A DNA stretch of 6,219 nucleotides, taken from an uncultured Caulobacterales bacterium (GTDB lineage: Bacteria; Pseudomonadota; Alphaproteobacteria; Caulobacterales; Maricaulaceae). Shown one piece after another: positions 5,154 through 6,219 of the stretch. The notes under the pieces were generated by a model, which did not search any database, was not told the DNA's origin, and worked only from the letters and a program-made list of their open reading frames with translations. How positions within the stretch are numbered: the first letter of the stretch is position 1; every line of letters starts with the position of its first letter. The translations under genes were made by a program, and so were the position numbers. The stretch is taken from NCBI GenBank assembly GCA_937981945.1, contig CALJNJ010000070.1, forward strand, positions 1 to 6,219. Reading direction: 5' to 3'.

Positions 5154-6219
5154 ATGACTAAACGTTTTTTATTAAACACTTTAACGGGAACTTGCTTTCT
5201 GCTGGTTTCTACAACTTCATTAAACCTTTTTACTCCTGTTGCAATGGCAAGCGAATGTCTTCTTGACGTAAATGATGATGACGCCGCAGATGCGACTGAC
5301 GGAACGCTTAATGCGGATGGGACGCCTAATGATAGTTTGGCTTGTGGTGAAAATGCTATCGCAGCTGGTCCGAATGCCGTTGCTATCGGAACAAACTCTT
5401 CAGCTAATGTAAACTCCATAGCAATAGGAGTACGAGCCAACGCCAGAGGGGATTCTGTAGGCATCGGTAATGGGGCTTTTGCTCAAAATGAATCCGTTTC
5501 TATAGGAGGAAATGCTGGAACCGAAGCGGAGCGCTCCGTTGCAATTGGTTTTAATGCGAACACGGGTCGAGAAGATAGTGTTGCGATCGGCTATCGCGCA
5601 ATAGCCAGCAATTTCAATGGAGAAGGATGGGATAATACAGCAATTGGTGCCCGTTCTAATGCAGGTGGGCCCTCAAGCACTGCAGTTGGTAGTAGTGCAC
5701 GTGCTATTCGACCCGGGTCAACTGCGATTGGGAGCGGCGCTATTGCCTTTGGTCGTGACTCGGTTGCAATTGGAACGGGGTCAGATGCCAGCATAGGACA
5801 GAATAACATTGGATCTGTTTACTCGGGCGCAAATATCGGACAAATAGCCCTAACAGAACAAAACAATGCGCGGGCTCAGGCGGATTTCGGTAACAGGTTG
5901 ATTACGGGGGTTGCCGATGGTCGCTTAAGATTGAATTCACGAGATGCAGTTAACGGTAGCCAGCTTTTCCAGGTAGCTAGAAACCTAGATACACGCGTCA
6001 CAAGAAATACGAACGGTATTGCAGCTAATAGCTCTGAGATTGCAACAAATACGACTAGAATATCGCAAAATGCAACAGATATTCAAACCAACTCCGCGGC
6101 TATTTCGACCAATACGTCAGATATTGCTGCGATCTCCGTCGCTACGACTGCCAATAGTCTTAATATCCAGACGAATTCAACAAACATCGCTAACATTGCG
6201 ACGAGTTCAGAAGAGAATG
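5154..6219 (+). CDS. Trimeric autotransporter adhesin (YadA type), 5' part; runs off the window
   Basis: The first 355 codons of an open frame with no stop before the window edge. Residues 1-32 form a signal peptide (K3, R4, a hydrophobic core, cleavage after VAMA). Residues 33-64 are acidic, with cysteines C35 and C64. The head has ten left-handed beta-roll repeats of S-V-A-I-G type starting near residues 75, 88, 101, 114, 128, 142, 161, 175, 189 and 203, each 13-14 apart except one 19-residue unit that includes W159. The neck follows (LITGVADGRL, then DAVNGSQL at 264-271). From about 278 a trimeric coiled-coil stalk begins, with IxxNTxx-like heptads. These are hallmarks of surface adhesins that trimerise and secrete themselves through a C-terminal four-strand anchor per chain, which is outside the window. 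The start is supported by GGAG at 5143-5146. AGA, ATA and CTA codons are more evident than in the receptor gene, a weak sign of transfer. The host target is unknown. Confidence 0.93.
   Translation, partial: MTKRFLLNTLTGTCFLLVSTTSLNLFTPVAMASECLLDVNDDDAADATDGTLNADGTPNDSLACGENAIAAGPNAVAIGTNSSANVNSIAIGVRANARGDSVGIGNGAFAQNESVSIGGNAGTEAERSVAIGFNANTGREDSVAIGYRAIASNFNGEGWDNTAIGARSNAGGPSSTAVGSSARAIRPGSTAIGSGAIAFGRDSVAIGTGSDASIGQNNIGSVYSGANIGQIALTEQNNARAQADFGNRLITGVADGRLRLNSRDAVNGSQLFQVARNLDTRVTRNTNGIAANSSEIATNTTRISQNATDIQTNSAAISTNTSDIAAISVATTANSLNIQTNSTNIANIATSSEEN

Noticed and set aside
5374..5780. Repeated GTTGCAATTGG-like units that might suggest a CRISPR or tandem DNA repeat
   Set aside because: Units are imperfect, in frame, 39-42 bp apart and encode the beta-roll head repeat; there are no unique spacers between exact repeats.
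5078..5809. Two minus-strand frames opposite the adhesin (5078-5464 and 5591-5809) with repeating P-I-A type sequence
   Set aside because: They are the antisense reading of the SVAIG head repeats. The plus strand has the signal peptide, head, neck and stalk in one frame.

Overview
The window looks like chromosomal DNA of an alphaproteobacterium with moderate G+C (about half, by eye). Pointers are a divergent ubiE/mutM pair, as is common in that class, a UbiE of about 254 residues with an arginine-rich insertion, a DUF6481-type small charged protein (a family I associate with sphingomonads, rhizobia and relatives), and an outer membrane with a TonB-dependent receptor and a trimeric autotransporter. 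A marine or biofilm-forming Maricaulales/Hyphomonas-like lineage would fit, but the sequence alone does not prove this. I see no rRNA, tRNA, CRISPR array, insertion sequence or phage gene.

Layout. 13-627 (minus): a six-helix rhomboid intramembrane serine protease with all catalytic residues. 628-798: a divergent control region with a near-perfect Fur-type 7-1-7 box, a perfect 7-bp hairpin and a second, weaker Fur-like half-site. 799-2862 (plus): a TonB-dependent siderophore receptor of the catecholate (Fiu-like) sort, without an N-terminal signalling domain. 2950-3297 (plus): a 115-residue, very highly charged coiled-coil protein of the DUF6481 type. 3301-4065 (minus): UbiE, the C-methyltransferase of ubiquinone synthesis, convergent with the previous gene with only 3 bp between stops. 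4117-4956 (plus): MutM/Fpg, the 8-oxoguanine DNA glycosylase, divergent from ubiE across 51 bp. 4957-5153: a non-coding stretch with a good sigma-70-like promoter. 5154 to the window edge (plus): the first 355 codons of a trimeric autotransporter adhesin (YadA type) with signal peptide, ten-unit head, neck and the start of the stalk; its membrane anchor lies outside the window.

The genes do not form one pathway. They are short, separately transcribed units: membrane proteolysis, iron uptake, quinone synthesis, DNA repair and surface adhesion. The most interesting part is the adhesin: an unbroken heptad register in which eight of ten 'd' positions are asparagine, and three short T-tracts lying in its promoter spacer, its ribosome-site spacer and its first codons, which could allow phase-variable expression. 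No clearly new multi-gene system is visible.
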